DNA of 64,000 nucleotides from Noviherbaspirillum suwonense (GCF_900182955.1 NZ_FXUL01000002.1:434001-498000), one strand, 5' to 3'. Counted from the stretch's first letter, positions 51,881-61,210 are shown. The notes: a model not told the origin generated them from the letters alone. Numbers and translations: made by a program.

Positions 51881-52222
51881 TCAGTGCACCGCCGCCGAAA
51901 TTGCGTCGCTTGTCTTGACGGTCGACTTCCTCGGGGTGGCATGCGATGCAGGCGCCCTGCGGGAAACATCCAGCACGCCGCGACGGATCAGCAGTTTTCT
52001 GATTTCGCGATGCGCGCCATCCACTTCCGGCTTGTCGTCGAGAAATGCATCCATTGCTGCCAATGCGATATCGTCCATTTCTTCCTCGGAAAAAGAGTAA
52101 TAAATAGACGCGGCCAGCGCTTCATCGGACATTTCGGCCGTGCGGACAATTTTGTCGGAATATTTGGCGAGAACTGCACGAACATCGCGGACGGTAATTC
52201 CAAAAGCCATTTGAAGCGGCAT
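51881..52222 (-). CDS. Conserved-looking hypothetical protein
   Basis: This 113-residue soluble protein is rich in acidic helix residues (TAEMSDEALAASIYYSFSEEEMDDIALAAMDAFL) with a basic, probably disordered tail. GGAGG five bases before ATG 52222 makes the start firm. I do not recognise it. It stands alone. Confidence 0.65.
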   Translation of the reverse strand: MPLQMAFGITVRDVRAVLAKYSDKIVRTAEMSDEALAASIYYSFSEEEMDDIALAAMDAFLDDKPEVDGAHREIRKLLIRRGVLDVSRRAPASHATPRKSTVKTSDAISAAVH

Positions 52223-52440
52223 AAGCACCTCCAATAAGTCGATTCGCATGCAAGGGCGAATAATATGGAAATATCTTATGCCCCAGAACAATTAAGTCAT
52301 ATAGGACAGACCCTTGTATCTGTGTAGGAATAAATGAAGTAATGTGTCAGCGCCTCGGCGACTGGGGAACAGTTATTTCCCGGCATATGCCCAAATGACA
52401 TGGGTATCGTCCGCTTCATTTTTCCGGCGCCAAAGCGTGC

Positions 52441-52599
52441 TTATGCGGTTGGAAAAATGGGCGGGACCGGTAGCTCTTCGTCATCCGGCACCACTGGCGC
52501 CGGGACTGCCGGCTTCTCGGCAGGCGCGGCCGGATCCGGTTCGTTCTGTATTGACGGACTGAAGTCCGGATCAGGCGTCGTTTCCGAATTTTTACTCAC
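52441..52599 (-). CDS. Small Pro-rich acidic protein with GTG start
   Basis: A GTG at 52599 with GGGAG seven bases upstream opens a 52-codon frame, ending TAA at 52441. The product is acidic and proline-rich (SETTPDPDFSPS, VPDDEELPVPPIFPT), with no membrane segment. The good ribosome-binding site supports it. Function unknown. The opposite strand of the same bases is also open but lacks such a site. Confidence 0.55.
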   Translation of the reverse strand: MSKNSETTPDPDFSPSIQNEPDPAAPAEKPAVPAPVVPDDEELPVPPIFPTA

Positions 52600-52804
52600 A
52601 AGCAATCTCCCAAAGAATAAAAGTATTAATCAAATGCTATTCCCAAAAGAACCTTTGCGGGTTGCGCATGCTCAGCCGATCCACGAATGAACCAAATTGC
52701 GTTTCCGGAAGTCCTATCAGGAAACGAAAAATAGTTTTTCCAGGTTGTCACGGATGTTGACCGATGTTGTCCATTAACTAAAACATTCAGCGCAGGAGAC
52801 AGGA

Positions 52805-52933
52805 TTGAAAACGCACAATATTTGGCACCCGAATCACAGGCGAGAACGGCGGGAAGTCAATGCGCCATTGTTATGGCTGATTGCTGCCCTTGGTGGATTT
52901 TGGGCAATGGTGGCATTCTTGGTATTCGTCTAG
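52805..52933 (+). CDS. Small single-helix membrane protein with TTG start
   Basis: TTG at 52805, six bases after AGGAG, opens a 42-codon frame: a basic N-terminus (HNIWHPNHRRERREV) then one membrane helix (PLLWLIAALGGFWAMVAFLVFV) to the stop. This is the classic form of a small inner-membrane protein. It precedes another small membrane protein gene at 53023. Confidence 0.55.
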   Translation: MKTHNIWHPNHRRERREVNAPLLWLIAALGGFWAMVAFLVFV

Positions 52934-53022
52934 GCCTGGCCCGTACTTGAGGCAAACCTCTGTTTAACTACGGAGGTGTAAAATCGACCAAGTGAAACAA
53001 AGAGTTTCCATGGTGTAATTAT

Positions 53023-53250
53023 ATGAGTTTGAACAAACACGACCTCGATTCCTATCGACGCGCCAAGAGGCTGCGCGCACAGAAAATCGACTTCCTGATC
53101 GTCGTTCTCTTCATCCTGATTGCCATCTTCATGACGATGGAACATCCTCCTCCGAGACCTGGCGCACCGGCCTTTCACAAAGTGGAGGCAAGGGAAGCAC
53201 CAAAAGGCAAGCCGCAAGAGCCGCCAGTGATCGCAAGGGCAGCGCATTAG
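53023..53250 (+). CDS. Small membrane protein
   Basis: This 75-residue protein has a basic N-terminal helix (RRAKRLRAQK), one membrane segment (FLIVVLFILIAIFMTM) and a Pro/Lys-rich tail. No strong ribosome-binding site is seen before the ATG at 53023. A three-codon frame (ATGGTGTAA) with AAAGAG in front lies just upstream. It may share a transcript with the TTG-start gene at 52805. Confidence 0.55.
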   Translation: MSLNKHDLDSYRRAKRLRAQKIDFLIVVLFILIAIFMTMEHPPPRPGAPAFHKVEAREAPKGKPQEPPVIARAAH

Positions 53251-53617
53251 CAGGGCGGCCCCGCGCTGGTTTTCTGGCGCGCCTCAACTGCAACATCCCC
53301 ACCGCTGCACGACCGGAACCGAAACGTCCTCGCCACCTGCGGATGCTGACCGCGCTGCCCTTCGTGCGCGTGGATCTGGCGAGTGGCGGTCCAAGGCACT
53401 AAAACTGGCAGGGGTTATCCTGGAAGTCGTTTGGAATGCCGCTAGAAATCGGGCAAGTGAATCCGCTCGTCCTCAGCCTTGCTTGATCGGAGAGTCGGGA
53501 ATGCGCGGCCCCGGCAGACTGTCCTGAACAGCAATAATTTGGTGGCCAAATACAAACGCACGACTTCTTGATCAAAAATCGTCATCGGTCCGGGCAACGT
53601 CATCCCGAGAAACGCCG
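53251..53617. other. Gap without a recognised gene
   Basis: No frame with a plausible start and coding character is visible in these 367 bases, and no repeat was recognised. It separates the small membrane-protein genes from tRNA-Arg. Confidence 0.6.
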
Positions 53618-53649
53618 AAGCCCATGCAAGAAACTGCTTGCATGGGCTT
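53618..53649 (-). terminator. Hairpin downstream of tRNA-Arg
   Basis: A perfect 13-base-pair stem AAGCCCATGCAAG with its complement around a six-base loop lies just past the tRNA 3' end. It has no long T run after it, so it may be a processing or termination structure. Confidence 0.55.
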
Positions 53650-53662
53650 CAGGTTGAAGAAG

Positions 53663-53739
53663 TGGTGCGGCTGGCAGGAATCGAACCCACGACCCCTTGG
53701 TTCGTAGCCAAGTACTCTATCCAGCTGAGCTACAGCCGC
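53663..53739 (-). tRNA. tRNA-Arg (anticodon ACG)
   Basis: On the minus strand the acceptor GCGGCTG pairs with CAGCCGC, followed by A and an encoded CCA. The D arm (TAGCTCAGCTGGATAGAG), anticodon loop CTACGAA (anticodon ACG) and T arm (GTGGGTTCGAATCC) are complete over 77 bases. It reads CGU/CGC/CGA after inosine modification. Confidence 0.97.
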
Positions 53740-53749
53740 GAGGGGTCGA

Positions 53750-53755
53750 ATTATA
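53750..53755 (-). promoter_or_regulatory. -10 element of tRNA-Arg
   Basis: A perfect TATAAT on the minus strand, 11 bases before the tRNA 5' end. No consensus -35 is visible at 16-18 bases. Confidence 0.5.
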
Positions 53756-53948
53756 GCAGCGATAATTGCGTCGGTACAGGCACCGGTCTGACAGATGATC
53801 GCCATCACTAAATTGCCTATTAGCAAGCAAATGTTGTAGCGTTGATCGCACGAGCTGTGATACATTCATCCAAATATTTCCCATTAACAACTATTTTGCT
53901 CGAGCTACCGGCGCGCCTGCCATTCGCTATATGCAAGAAACCGACTTT

Positions 53949-54572
53949 ATGACATTTCGCTTCCGCCAATTCGCCTCCGGCCTGACCATCCTGGCGGCGT
54001 TTATCGGGTCGGCCAGCGCTGCAACGATCAGCGTGAAGGTAGCCGATGCTGCCGGCAACCCGATACAGGATGCTGCCGTCTATGCCGAGCCCGTGACGCC
54101 TCCCTCCGGCGGTCGACCCAAGACCGCGGAGATCGAGCAGAAGAGCCGGAAGTTCATGCCGCTGATGACGGTCGTGCAAACCGGCACCGAGATCAGCTTC
54201 CCGAACAACGACACGGTTCGCCACCACGTCTATTCGTTTTCTCCCGCCAAGCCGTTCGAACTCAAGCTGTATTCCGGCACGCCCGGCACGCCTATCCTGT
54301 TCGACAAGCCTGGCACGGTCGTCATCGGCTGCAATATCCATGACCAGATGGTGGCCTATATCCAGGTCGTAGGCACGCCGCACTTCGGCAAGACCGATCA
54401 GACAGGCAAGGTCAGCATTGCCGACCTCGGGCCGGGCAAATACCGGTTGAAGGCCTGGCACTATCAGCTTCCCTCCCCTGCCGCGCCAGTCGAAACCGAC
54501 CTCTCGGTCGCAAAGAATGACATGACGGCGAATCTTGTGCTTAACATCAAGGCCGCGGGCGGCAGCCACTGA
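53949..54572 (+). CDS. Periplasmic cupredoxin-like protein
   Basis: This 207-residue exported protein has a signal peptide (FASGLTILAAFIGSASAA) and a plastocyanin-like fold. The type 1 copper ligands are recognisable: His in DTVRHHVYS and Cys-His-Met in IGCNIHDQM. Similar proteins are often labelled methylamine-utilisation proteins. A carboxypeptidase-like regulatory segment follows (VSIADLGPGKYRLKAWHY). ATG 53949 (MTFRFRQ) matches the signal peptide start. It lies 11 bases before a GGDEF-EAL gene, so a copper or redox signal may feed c-di-GMP control (inference). Confidence 0.78.
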   Translation: MTFRFRQFASGLTILAAFIGSASAATISVKVADAAGNPIQDAAVYAEPVTPPSGGRPKTAEIEQKSRKFMPLMTVVQTGTEISFPNNDTVRHHVYSFSPAKPFELKLYSGTPGTPILFDKPGTVVIGCNIHDQMVAYIQVVGTPHFGKTDQTGKVSIADLGPGKYRLKAWHYQLPSPAAPVETDLSVAKNDMTANLVLNIKAAGGSH

Positions 54573-54583
54573 GAAGGCCGTAC

Positions 54584-56992
54584 ATGTTCAAGACCCTGGA
54601 ACGACGGATTGCTGCGCTGCTGCTGATATTGCTGCTGCTGGTCCAGCTTGCCGGTTTCATGGTCATACAAAACGCAATCAGCAGGAATGGCCGCGCTGTG
54701 ATTGCGGACGAACTGGTGGTCGGCGAGCGGGTATTCAGGCGGCTGCTCAAGCAAAACGCGGATATGCTGACCCAGGGCGCGCAACTGCTGGCGAAGGATT
54801 ACGGCTTCCTTTCGGCCATTGCCAGCGGCGACGACGAGACAATCACCTCGGCGCTGACGAACCATGGCGGGCGCATCGGCGCATCCTTCACCGTCATGGT
54901 CAATGCTGACCGCGGCTTCCGGGTCGACAGCAGCCATGCATTGTCCGACCCGGCGCGCCGCCGGATACTGCAGCTCGTCGATGCCGCGGAAAGGGATGGC
55001 AGCGCGGTCGGCACCGGCATCATCGAAAACGGGCCGTTCCAGATCGTCGTCGTGCCGGTGAAAGCGCCGGTGGTCGTGGGCTGGGTCGTGATGGCCTTTC
55101 CAATGGACCAGCGCCTCGCCGCCGACATGCTGGCGCTCTCTTCGCTGGAGACTTCATTCCTGGTAGGGTCGGCCGGCGGCGCATGGACTGCCAGCGCCAC
55201 CACGCTGGCGCCGAATGCGATTGCGACGCTGACCTCCGCGCTCGACGGCCGCAGCACGCTTCGGCGCGCCACGATCGACATCAGCATAGCGGACGACCAA
55301 TACGCCGGCCTGCTGGGCGAACTGGCGATCGGGGACGCGCAAACGGCAGTGGTGGTCCTGCAGCGCTCGGTCGACGCCGCGATCGCGCCTTACCGGGCGC
55401 TGCAGATGACCCTGCTGATCCTGACCGCTGCGGGCATCGCAATCGCCGCATTTATCGGCATCGTCACGGCAAGGCGCATTACCGAACCCCTGCGCGAGCT
55501 GACGAGCACGGCGCGGCGCTTCGGCGCCGGCGACTACGATGGACCGATACCGACTGGCGGCGGTGAGGAAATTGCCGAACTTTCGAGGGCCTTCGGCGTC
55601 ATGCGCAGCGGCATCGCCAAGCGCGAGGCCGAGATCCACAAGCTTGCCTACTGGGATTCGCTGACCGACCTTCCCAACCGCGCGCACTTTGCCCGCAAGC
55701 TGCGTCAGGCCATAGAGGGCGCTGGAAGCTGTCATATCCTGATGATGGACCTCGACCGCTTCAAGAATGTCAATGACGTGCTCGGCCAGAGCTTCGGCGA
55801 CGCGCTGCTGCGCAGCGTCGCACAGCGGCTGGTGACCGATTCCGGCGCCGACCCGGCCAATATCGCCAGGCTGGGCGGCGATGAATTTGCCATCCTGCTG
55901 GTCGACGTGACGCTTGAGGACGCCCAGCAGGTCGCGCTGCGCATCCTCAAGTTGCTGGAAGTGCCCATAGTGCTCGACGACCAGGCGGTCGACCTGGGCG
56001 CAGGCATCGGCATCGCCGGTTATCCGCAGCATGGCGGCGACCCCGAGTCCCTGCTCAGCCGGGCCGAGGTAGCCATGCATGTGGCCAAGCGCAGCGGCAA
56101 CCAGGCCGTCGTGTATGACGCGGCCACCGACGAGAGCAGCCAGCAGAGCCTGTCCCTGCTCGGCGAACTGCGGCGCGCGGTCGACCGCAACGAACTGAAA
56201 CTCTACGTGCAGCCCAAGCTGTCGCTGCTCACCGGCGAGGTCACCGGGCTGGAAGCGCTGGTGCGCTGGGTGCATCCGCAGCGGGGCATGATATTCCCGG
56301 ACCAGTTCATCGCCTTCTCGGAAAAGACGGGCTTCATCCGCGTGATCACCTTGTGGATGCTGGACCGCGCCGCGGCGCTATGCAGCGCGCTGGCCGCCGA
56401 AGGCATGTATCCGAAGCTGTCGGTCAACATATCGGCGCGGGACCTGATGGACCAGGACCTGGCGGCCAAGTTTTCGGAGATCATGTTCCGTCACAAGGTC
56501 AGCGCCGCCTCCTTTTGCCTCGAGATCACCGAGAGCGCCATCATGGATGACCCGGTGCGGGCGCAGAACACGCTGGAAAGCCTGCATGCGCTGGGAGCGG
56601 AACTGTCGATCGACGATTTCGGCACCGGCTACTCGTCGCTCGCCTACCTGAAGCAATTGCCGGTCGACGAGTTGAAGATCGACAAATCCTTCGTGATGAA
56701 TATGGAGCACGATGCCAACGATGCAAAGATCGTCCGCTCGACCGTCGACCTGGGCCGCAACCTCGGCCTGCGGGTCGTCGCCGAAGGCATCGAAAGCGAC
56801 AAGGCCTGGGAGCTGCTGGCGCAGATGGGATGCCACAGCGGACAGGGCTACCTGATGAGCCGGCCGATTCCAGCCAATGAATTCAGCGCATGGACCCGGC
56901 GCTGGACCGTGGGAAATACCGCCCGCAGGCAGGCGGGATCCGATGCGGGCGCCGGCCATGCAATGGCAATCGAGGTGGGAGAAGACGCATGA
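54584..56992 (+). CDS. Membrane GGDEF-EAL protein with HAMP domain
   Basis: This 802-residue protein has an N-terminal membrane helix, a periplasmic sensor domain (about residues 30-270), a second helix, a HAMP linker (about 295-345), a GGDEF domain with intact GGDEF at 431-435 (catalytic for c-di-GMP synthesis), and an EAL domain with intact EAL at 557-559, DDFGTGYSSL and EGIES. Both activities are therefore possible; no inhibitory Arg-x2-Asp site precedes GGDEF. It is downstream of the cupredoxin gene, and its stop overlaps the next start (ATGA). Confidence 0.92.
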   Translation: MFKTLERRIAALLLILLLLVQLAGFMVIQNAISRNGRAVIADELVVGERVFRRLLKQNADMLTQGAQLLAKDYGFLSAIASGDDETITSALTNHGGRIGASFTVMVNADRGFRVDSSHALSDPARRRILQLVDAAERDGSAVGTGIIENGPFQIVVVPVKAPVVVGWVVMAFPMDQRLAADMLALSSLETSFLVGSAGGAWTASATTLAPNAIATLTSALDGRSTLRRATIDISIADDQYAGLLGELAIGDAQTAVVVLQRSVDAAIAPYRALQMTLLILTAAGIAIAAFIGIVTARRITEPLRELTSTARRFGAGDYDGPIPTGGGEEIAELSRAFGVMRSGIAKREAEIHKLAYWDSLTDLPNRAHFARKLRQAIEGAGSCHILMMDLDRFKNVNDVLGQSFGDALLRSVAQRLVTDSGADPANIARLGGDEFAILLVDVTLEDAQQVALRILKLLEVPIVLDDQAVDLGAGIGIAGYPQHGGDPESLLSRAEVAMHVAKRSGNQAVVYDAATDESSQQSLSLLGELRRAVDRNELKLYVQPKLSLLTGEVTGLEALVRWVHPQRGMIFPDQFIAFSEKTGFIRVITLWMLDRAAALCSALAAEGMYPKLSVNISARDLMDQDLAAKFSEIMFRHKVSAASFCLEITESAIMDDPVRAQNTLESLHALGAELSIDDFGTGYSSLAYLKQLPVDELKIDKSFVMNMEHDANDAKIVRSTVDLGRNLGLRVVAEGIESDKAWELLAQMGCHSGQGYLMSRPIPANEFSAWTRRWTVGNTARRQAGSDAGAGHAMAIEVGEDA

Positions 56993-57336
56993 AACGATGG
57001 TGTACCGGCATCCTGCTGTGCGCGGCAGCCTTCGCCGCCTGGGCGGCAGCCGACCCCGACGAGGAACAGCTGCGCCGCATGGACCAGAAATGCGAGGACG
57101 CGCGCAAGGCCAAGCTGGCGCCGATACGCGAAGAACTTGCGCGCCAATGCGAACAGGAACAGCGTTACCTGGGAAACAAACAGCGCGATTGTGCGCTTGA
57201 AGTGAGCACCTACGGCGACACGTTCAGCGGCGCGCGCGGCGCAGCCATCCGCGGTATGTACTATGATTTGCCGGAATGCGTGGCCGCGTCGAACGCGTGG
57301 AAGAAGTGGGAAGCGTCGCGGCCATGGAAGAATTGA
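56989..57336 (+). CDS. Small secreted protein
   Basis: This 115-residue protein has a signal peptide (WCTGILLCAAAFAAWAAA) and a mature domain rich in Glu, Arg, Lys and Cys (CEDARKAKLAP, CEQEQRYLGN, CALEVSTYG, LPECVAAS). The four mature Cys suggest disulfides. The ATG overlaps the GGDEF-EAL stop (ATGA), so it is translationally coupled and may act with it. Function unknown. Confidence 0.72.
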   Translation: MKRWCTGILLCAAAFAAWAAADPDEEQLRRMDQKCEDARKAKLAPIREELARQCEQEQRYLGNKQRDCALEVSTYGDTFSGARGAAIRGMYYDLPECVAASNAWKKWEASRPWKN

Positions 57337-57345
57337 CGCCCGGGG

Positions 57346-57633
57346 CTAACGGCGCGTGCGATAAATGTCGTGGCCAGCTTCGTCGATCTGCCGGCGCAGC
57401 GCCTGGCGCTCTTCGGGGGAAAGCTTGCCCTGGCGTGCGCCTTCGGCCTGGCCACGCGCGGCGCGGTCAGCCTCCTGCCGCTGCTGGGCACGCGGGTCGG
57501 GCTGAGCGGACTGCTGCTGGGCGGGATTGTTGCGCTGGTCGCTGTTCGCGTCGCGCTGCTGGGCAAAGCCCTGTGCGGCGCAAACCAACGTCAGCAGGGC
57601 GAGACAGAGTCTTCCTGTTATTTTCTTCATCAT
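57346..57633 (-). CDS. Small secreted Gln/Arg-rich protein
   Basis: This protein of about 95 residues has a signal peptide (ITGRLCLALLTLVCAAQGFA) and a mature part that is highly polar (QQRDANSDQRNNPAQQQS, SPEERQALRRQIDEAGHDIY). The start is one of two adjacent ATGs at 57633/57630. It is convergent with the previous gene, nine bases apart. The mature part resembles disordered or coiled periplasmic proteins; no family recognised. Confidence 0.65.
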   Translation of the reverse strand: MMKKITGRLCLALLTLVCAAQGFAQQRDANSDQRNNPAQQQSAQPDPRAQQRQEADRAARGQAEGARQGKLSPEERQALRRQIDEAGHDIYRTRR

Positions 57634-57794
57634 GATTTCTTTCGGAATGTCAGACGCCGGCGCTTTCGTCATGAATCAAAGTGTATGCCCGTTTGCCGGA
57701 TCTCCGAAACAGGATCCGGTAAAGTATGTAACACTTTGTAATGCCTGCAGAAAACATCCTCACTTCGACGCGCGCCTGACGTTACCATAGACAA

Positions 57795-58559
57795 ATGAAT
57801 ACGACAAACCTTTCCGGTATGCAGACCAACCCGACGCCCACGCACCAGGCCAAGATCCTCGTGGTGGATGACGACATACGGCTGCGCGACCTGCTGCGGC
57901 GCTACCTCGCCGAGCAGGGATTCAACGTGATCACCGCGGAAAACGCGCAGGCGATGAACAAGCTCTGGCTGCGCGAACGCTACGACCTGCTGGTGCTGGA
58001 CCTGATGCTGCCGGGCGAGGACGGCCTGTCGATCTGCCGCAGGCTGCGCGGCGCTGGCGACCAGACGCCCATCATCATGCTCACCGCCAAGGGCGAGGAT
58101 GTCGACCGCATCGTCGGCCTGGAAATGGGCGCGGACGATTACCTGCCCAAGCCGTTCAACCCGCGCGAACTGGTGGCCCGCATCAGCGCGGTGCTGCGGC
58201 GACGCGCTCCCGAGGAGGCGCCGGGCGCGCCTTCGGAGACGCCGCAGACCTTCATCTTCGGCGACTTCGTGCTTGACCTCGGCACCCGCACATTGAAGAA
58301 GAGCGGCCAGAATGTGGCGCTGACGACCGGCGAGTTCTCGGTGCTGAAGGTGTTTGCGCGCCACGCACGGCAGCCGCTGTCACGCGAAAAGCTGATGGAG
58401 CTGGCCCGCGGCCGCGAGTACGAGGTGTTCGACCGCAGCCTCGACGTGCAGATCTCGCGGTTGCGCAAGCTGATCGAGCCCGACCCGTCCAATCCGCTGT
58501 ACATCCAGACGGTCTGGGGGCTGGGCTACGTGTTCATCCCGGAAGGACAGCCGCGTTGA
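57795..58559 (+). CDS. ompR: Osmolarity response regulator OmpR
   Basis: This 254-residue regulator has an intact receiver (ILVVDDDIRLRDLLRRYL, Asp in LLVLDLMLPGEDG, Lys in YLPKPFNPRELVARI) and an OmpR-type winged helix (LTTGEFSVLKVFARHARQPLSREKLMEL, DRSLDVQISRLRKLIE, TVWGLGYVF). The N-terminus is extended by about 18 residues. The envZ-like kinase follows on the same strand. It probably regulates porin genes with osmolarity. Confidence 0.93.
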   Translation: MNTTNLSGMQTNPTPTHQAKILVVDDDIRLRDLLRRYLAEQGFNVITAENAQAMNKLWLRERYDLLVLDLMLPGEDGLSICRRLRGAGDQTPIIMLTAKGEDVDRIVGLEMGADDYLPKPFNPRELVARISAVLRRRAPEEAPGAPSETPQTFIFGDFVLDLGTRTLKKSGQNVALTTGEFSVLKVFARHARQPLSREKLMELARGREYEVFDRSLDVQISRLRKLIEPDPSNPLYIQTVWGLGYVFIPEGQPR

Positions 58560-58587
58560 GGATCAGACTGCCGGGCGCCGTATCCGC

Positions 58588-59937
58588 ATGCTAGCCAGGT
58601 CCGCCCGCTTCGCCTGGATGACCAGCGGGCTTTACTGGCGCACTTTCTTCCTGCTCGCCTTCCTGATCGCCGTCAGCATGGCGGCATGGGTGGTGAGCAT
58701 ACGCATCGTCGAACGCACGCCCCGCGCCGACCAGATCGCGGCGCAGGTCGTGTCCATCGTCACCATCACCCGTTCCGCCCTGCTCCACTCGGCGCCGGCG
58801 TCGCGCCGCGAACTGCTGTTCGACCTCGCCAGCAACGAAGGCATACGGGTCTATCCACGCGAGGCCAGCGACAAGGTGACGCCGCCCGAGGACACCACGC
58901 TGATGCCGCTGATCCAGTCGGTGGTACGCTCGCGGCTCGGCATCGAGACCCGCTTCGCCGGCACCGTGAACGACATCCCCGGCTTCTGGATCAGCTTCAC
59001 GATCGACGATGACGACTACTGGCTGATGCTGGACCGGGAGCGCATCGAGCGCACGTCGGGCCGGCAGTGGCTGGGCTGGGCCGCGGTCACGCTGCTGCTG
59101 TCGCTGGTCGGCGCGGCCTTCATCAGCCGGCTGATCAACCTGCCGCTGGCCCGCCTGACCCAGGCGGCGCGCGCGATCGGCCGCGGTCAGGAGCCGGCGC
59201 CGCTGCCGGAACGCGGGCCGACCGAGATCCGCGAAGCCAACAGCAGCTTCAACCAGATGGTGGTGGACCTGAACCGCGTCGAATCCGACCGGACGCTGAT
59301 CCTGGCCGGCATTTCGCACGACCTGCGCACGCCGATTTCGCGGATGCTGCTGGAAGTCGAGATGGCCAAGCTCAATGACGATGCGCGCCGCGGCATGCAG
59401 TCCGACCTGGCGCAGATGGACGCCATCATCGGCCAGTTCCTGGACTACGCCCGGCCCGCCGGCAGCGAGGTGCAGCAGCGGGTCGACCTGTCCGCGCTCG
59501 TGACCGACATCGGGCGCGAGGCGGCGCGGCTGCCGGACGTGCAGGTGTTTTCCGATGTGACCAGCGGCATCGAGGTCAACGGCAGCGCGGTCGACCTCAG
59601 GCGCGTCATCAACAACCTGATCGAGAATGCGCGCCGCTACGGCAGGACGCCGGGCACCGCGCGCACCGACATCGACATCCGCTGCTGGCGCGAGGGCGAC
59701 CGCGCTGTGCTCGAGGTCGGCGACCATGGCAGCGGCGTGCCGGAAGAGGCGCTGGACCAGCTGCTGCGCCCGTTCACGCGCCTCGACAGCGCGCGCAGCC
59801 AGGCCAATGGCGCCGGGCTCGGCCTGGCCATCGTCGAACGGGTCGTACAGCGCCATGGCGCCGGCCTGCGGGTCTTCAACCGGCCGGATGGCGGGCTGAT
59901 GGCGCGCATCACCTTCGCCATCGCATCGCCGCTTTAA
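58588..59937 (+). CDS. envZ: EnvZ-like sensor histidine kinase
   Basis: This 449-residue kinase has two membrane helices (FFLLAFLIAVSMAAWVVSI and WAAVTLLLSLVGAAFISRL) around a periplasmic domain, a HAMP linker (INLPLARLTQAARAIGRGQ), the H-box ILAGISHDLRTPISRMLLEVEM and a HATPase domain (NNLIENARRYG, GDHGSGV, GAGLGLAIVERV). The neighbour and H-box support the ompR partner. It is convergent with ispF, six bases apart. Confidence 0.92.
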   Translation: MLARSARFAWMTSGLYWRTFFLLAFLIAVSMAAWVVSIRIVERTPRADQIAAQVVSIVTITRSALLHSAPASRRELLFDLASNEGIRVYPREASDKVTPPEDTTLMPLIQSVVRSRLGIETRFAGTVNDIPGFWISFTIDDDDYWLMLDRERIERTSGRQWLGWAAVTLLLSLVGAAFISRLINLPLARLTQAARAIGRGQEPAPLPERGPTEIREANSSFNQMVVDLNRVESDRTLILAGISHDLRTPISRMLLEVEMAKLNDDARRGMQSDLAQMDAIIGQFLDYARPAGSEVQQRVDLSALVTDIGREAARLPDVQVFSDVTSGIEVNGSAVDLRRVINNLIENARRYGRTPGTARTDIDIRCWREGDRAVLEVGDHGSGVPEEALDQLLRPFTRLDSARSQANGAGLGLAIVERVVQRHGAGLRVFNRPDGGLMARITFAIASPL

Positions 59938-59943
59938 AGCCGC

Positions 59944-60441
59944 TCAGGCAGGCCTGCGGTACAGCAGCGCAACCGCTTCGGCCGCGATGCCTTCCTCGCG
60001 CCCGAGGTAACCGAGCCGCTCGTTGGTCTTCGCCTTCACGTTGACCTGGCCGGCCGCTATCCCGAGGTCCGCCGCGATATTGGCCGCCATCTGCGCGATG
60101 TGCGGCGCCATCTTCGGCGCCTGCGCGATGATGGTGGCGTCGACGTTGCCGACCAGGTAGCCTGCCTCGGCGACCCGCCGCATCGCCTCGCGCAGCAGCC
60201 GGCGCGAATCCGCGCCGGCGAACTCGGTCGCCGTGTCCGGAAAGTGCCGTCCTATGTCGCCCAGGCTGGCCGCGCCCAGCAGCGCGTCGGTGATCGCGTG
60301 CAGCAGCACGTCGGCGTCCGAGTGCCCGAGCAGGCCGGTCGGATGCGGTATCTCGACGCCGCCGATGATGAGCTTGCGGCCGGCAACCAGCGCATGGCAG
60401 TCGTAGCCCTGGCCGATGCGAAACGGAGGCTGGTCAGTCAT
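59944..60441 (-). CDS. ispF: 2-C-methyl-D-erythritol 2,4-cyclodiphosphate synthase
   Basis: IspF forms the cyclic diphosphate in the MEP isoprenoid pathway. The 165-residue protein has the metal ligands in [14 protein letters not shown] and [30 protein letters not shown], and the C-terminal [21 protein letters not shown]. The ATG at 60441 overlaps the ispD stop (60434), so the two are coupled. Confidence 0.97.
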   Translation of the reverse strand: MTDQPPFRIGQGYDCHALVAGRKLIIGGVEIPHPTGLLGHSDADVLLHAITDALLGAASLGDIGRHFPDTATEFAGADSRRLLREAMRRVAEAGYLVGNVDATIIAQAPKMAPHIAQMAANIAADLGIAAGQVNVKAKTNERLGYLGREEGIAAEAVALLYRRPA

Positions 60442-61150
60442 TGCATTCCTTCAGGTAGAGTTCGGCCAGCGCCAGGTCTCCCGGCAGCGTGACCTTCATG
60501 TTGCGTACGCTGCCGGGCACCAGCCGCGGGAACAGCCCCATCGCTTCGACGGCGCCGGCCTCGTCGGTGACATCGGCGGCAGCCTCGAGCGCCTTCTTCA
60601 GCAAGCCATAGCGGAACATCTGCGGCGTCTGCGCGGCCCACAGGCCCACGCGCGGCACGGTGGCGCAGGCGCGCTGCTCGCTGTCGCCGCGCTTGAGGGT
60701 GTCGACCACCGGCAGCGCCAGCAGGCCGCCGACCTCGTCGTCGCGCACGGCGGCGATGAGGCGGTCGACCAGCGCTGCGCTCAGGCCGGGGCGCGCGGCG
60801 TCATGCACCAGCACCCAGTCATCGTCGGCAAGCTGCGGACGCATCGCCAGCAGGCCGTTGAGCACCGACTGCCGCCGCGTGTCGCCGCCGTCGCGCACGA
60901 CGGTCACGCGTCCGGCCAGCGCCGGGCCGGCGCTCGTCGCGTCGTCACGGATCGTGTCGTCGATATAGCCATCGTCGCCGCTGACCACGGCAAAGGTATG
61001 CGTGATCGCCTGATGCGCGGCGAAGGTATCGAGCACATGGCGCAGCATCGCCTTGCCGGCCAGGCTCGCATATTGTTTCGGAAAGGCGGCGCCCATGCGC
61101 GCGCCGACGCCGGCGGCGGGGATCAGGGCAAAGTAACGGGGTGGAAGCAT
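60434..61150 (-). CDS. ispD: 2-C-methyl-D-erythritol 4-phosphate cytidylyltransferase
   Basis: IspD transfers CMP to methylerythritol phosphate. The 238-residue protein has the nucleotide site [20 protein letters not shown] and the [10 protein letters not shown] loop. The ATG at 61150 is chosen; an earlier TTG at 61183 is possible. It precedes ispF in the MEP pathway pair and is divergent from mfd. Confidence 0.95.
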   Translation of the reverse strand: MLPPRYFALIPAAGVGARMGAAFPKQYASLAGKAMLRHVLDTFAAHQAITHTFAVVSGDDGYIDDTIRDDATSAGPALAGRVTVVRDGGDTRRQSVLNGLLAMRPQLADDDWVLVHDAARPGLSAALVDRLIAAVRDDEVGGLLALPVVDTLKRGDSEQRACATVPRVGLWAAQTPQMFRYGLLKKALEAAADVTDEAGAVEAMGLFPRLVPGSVRNMKVTLPGDLALAELYLKECND

Positions 61151-61210
61151 GGTCTGCGCGTGGGACGCCGCGGCTTGCGGCAATCGAAAATCGAATCAAG
61201 TTGCTTGGTT

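Noticed and set aside
52400-52690. Plus-strand frame of 96 codons over the GTG-start gene
   Set aside because: Its start has no good ribosome-binding site and the sequence is Gly/Ser low complexity; the minus-strand frame has GGGAG at proper spacing.
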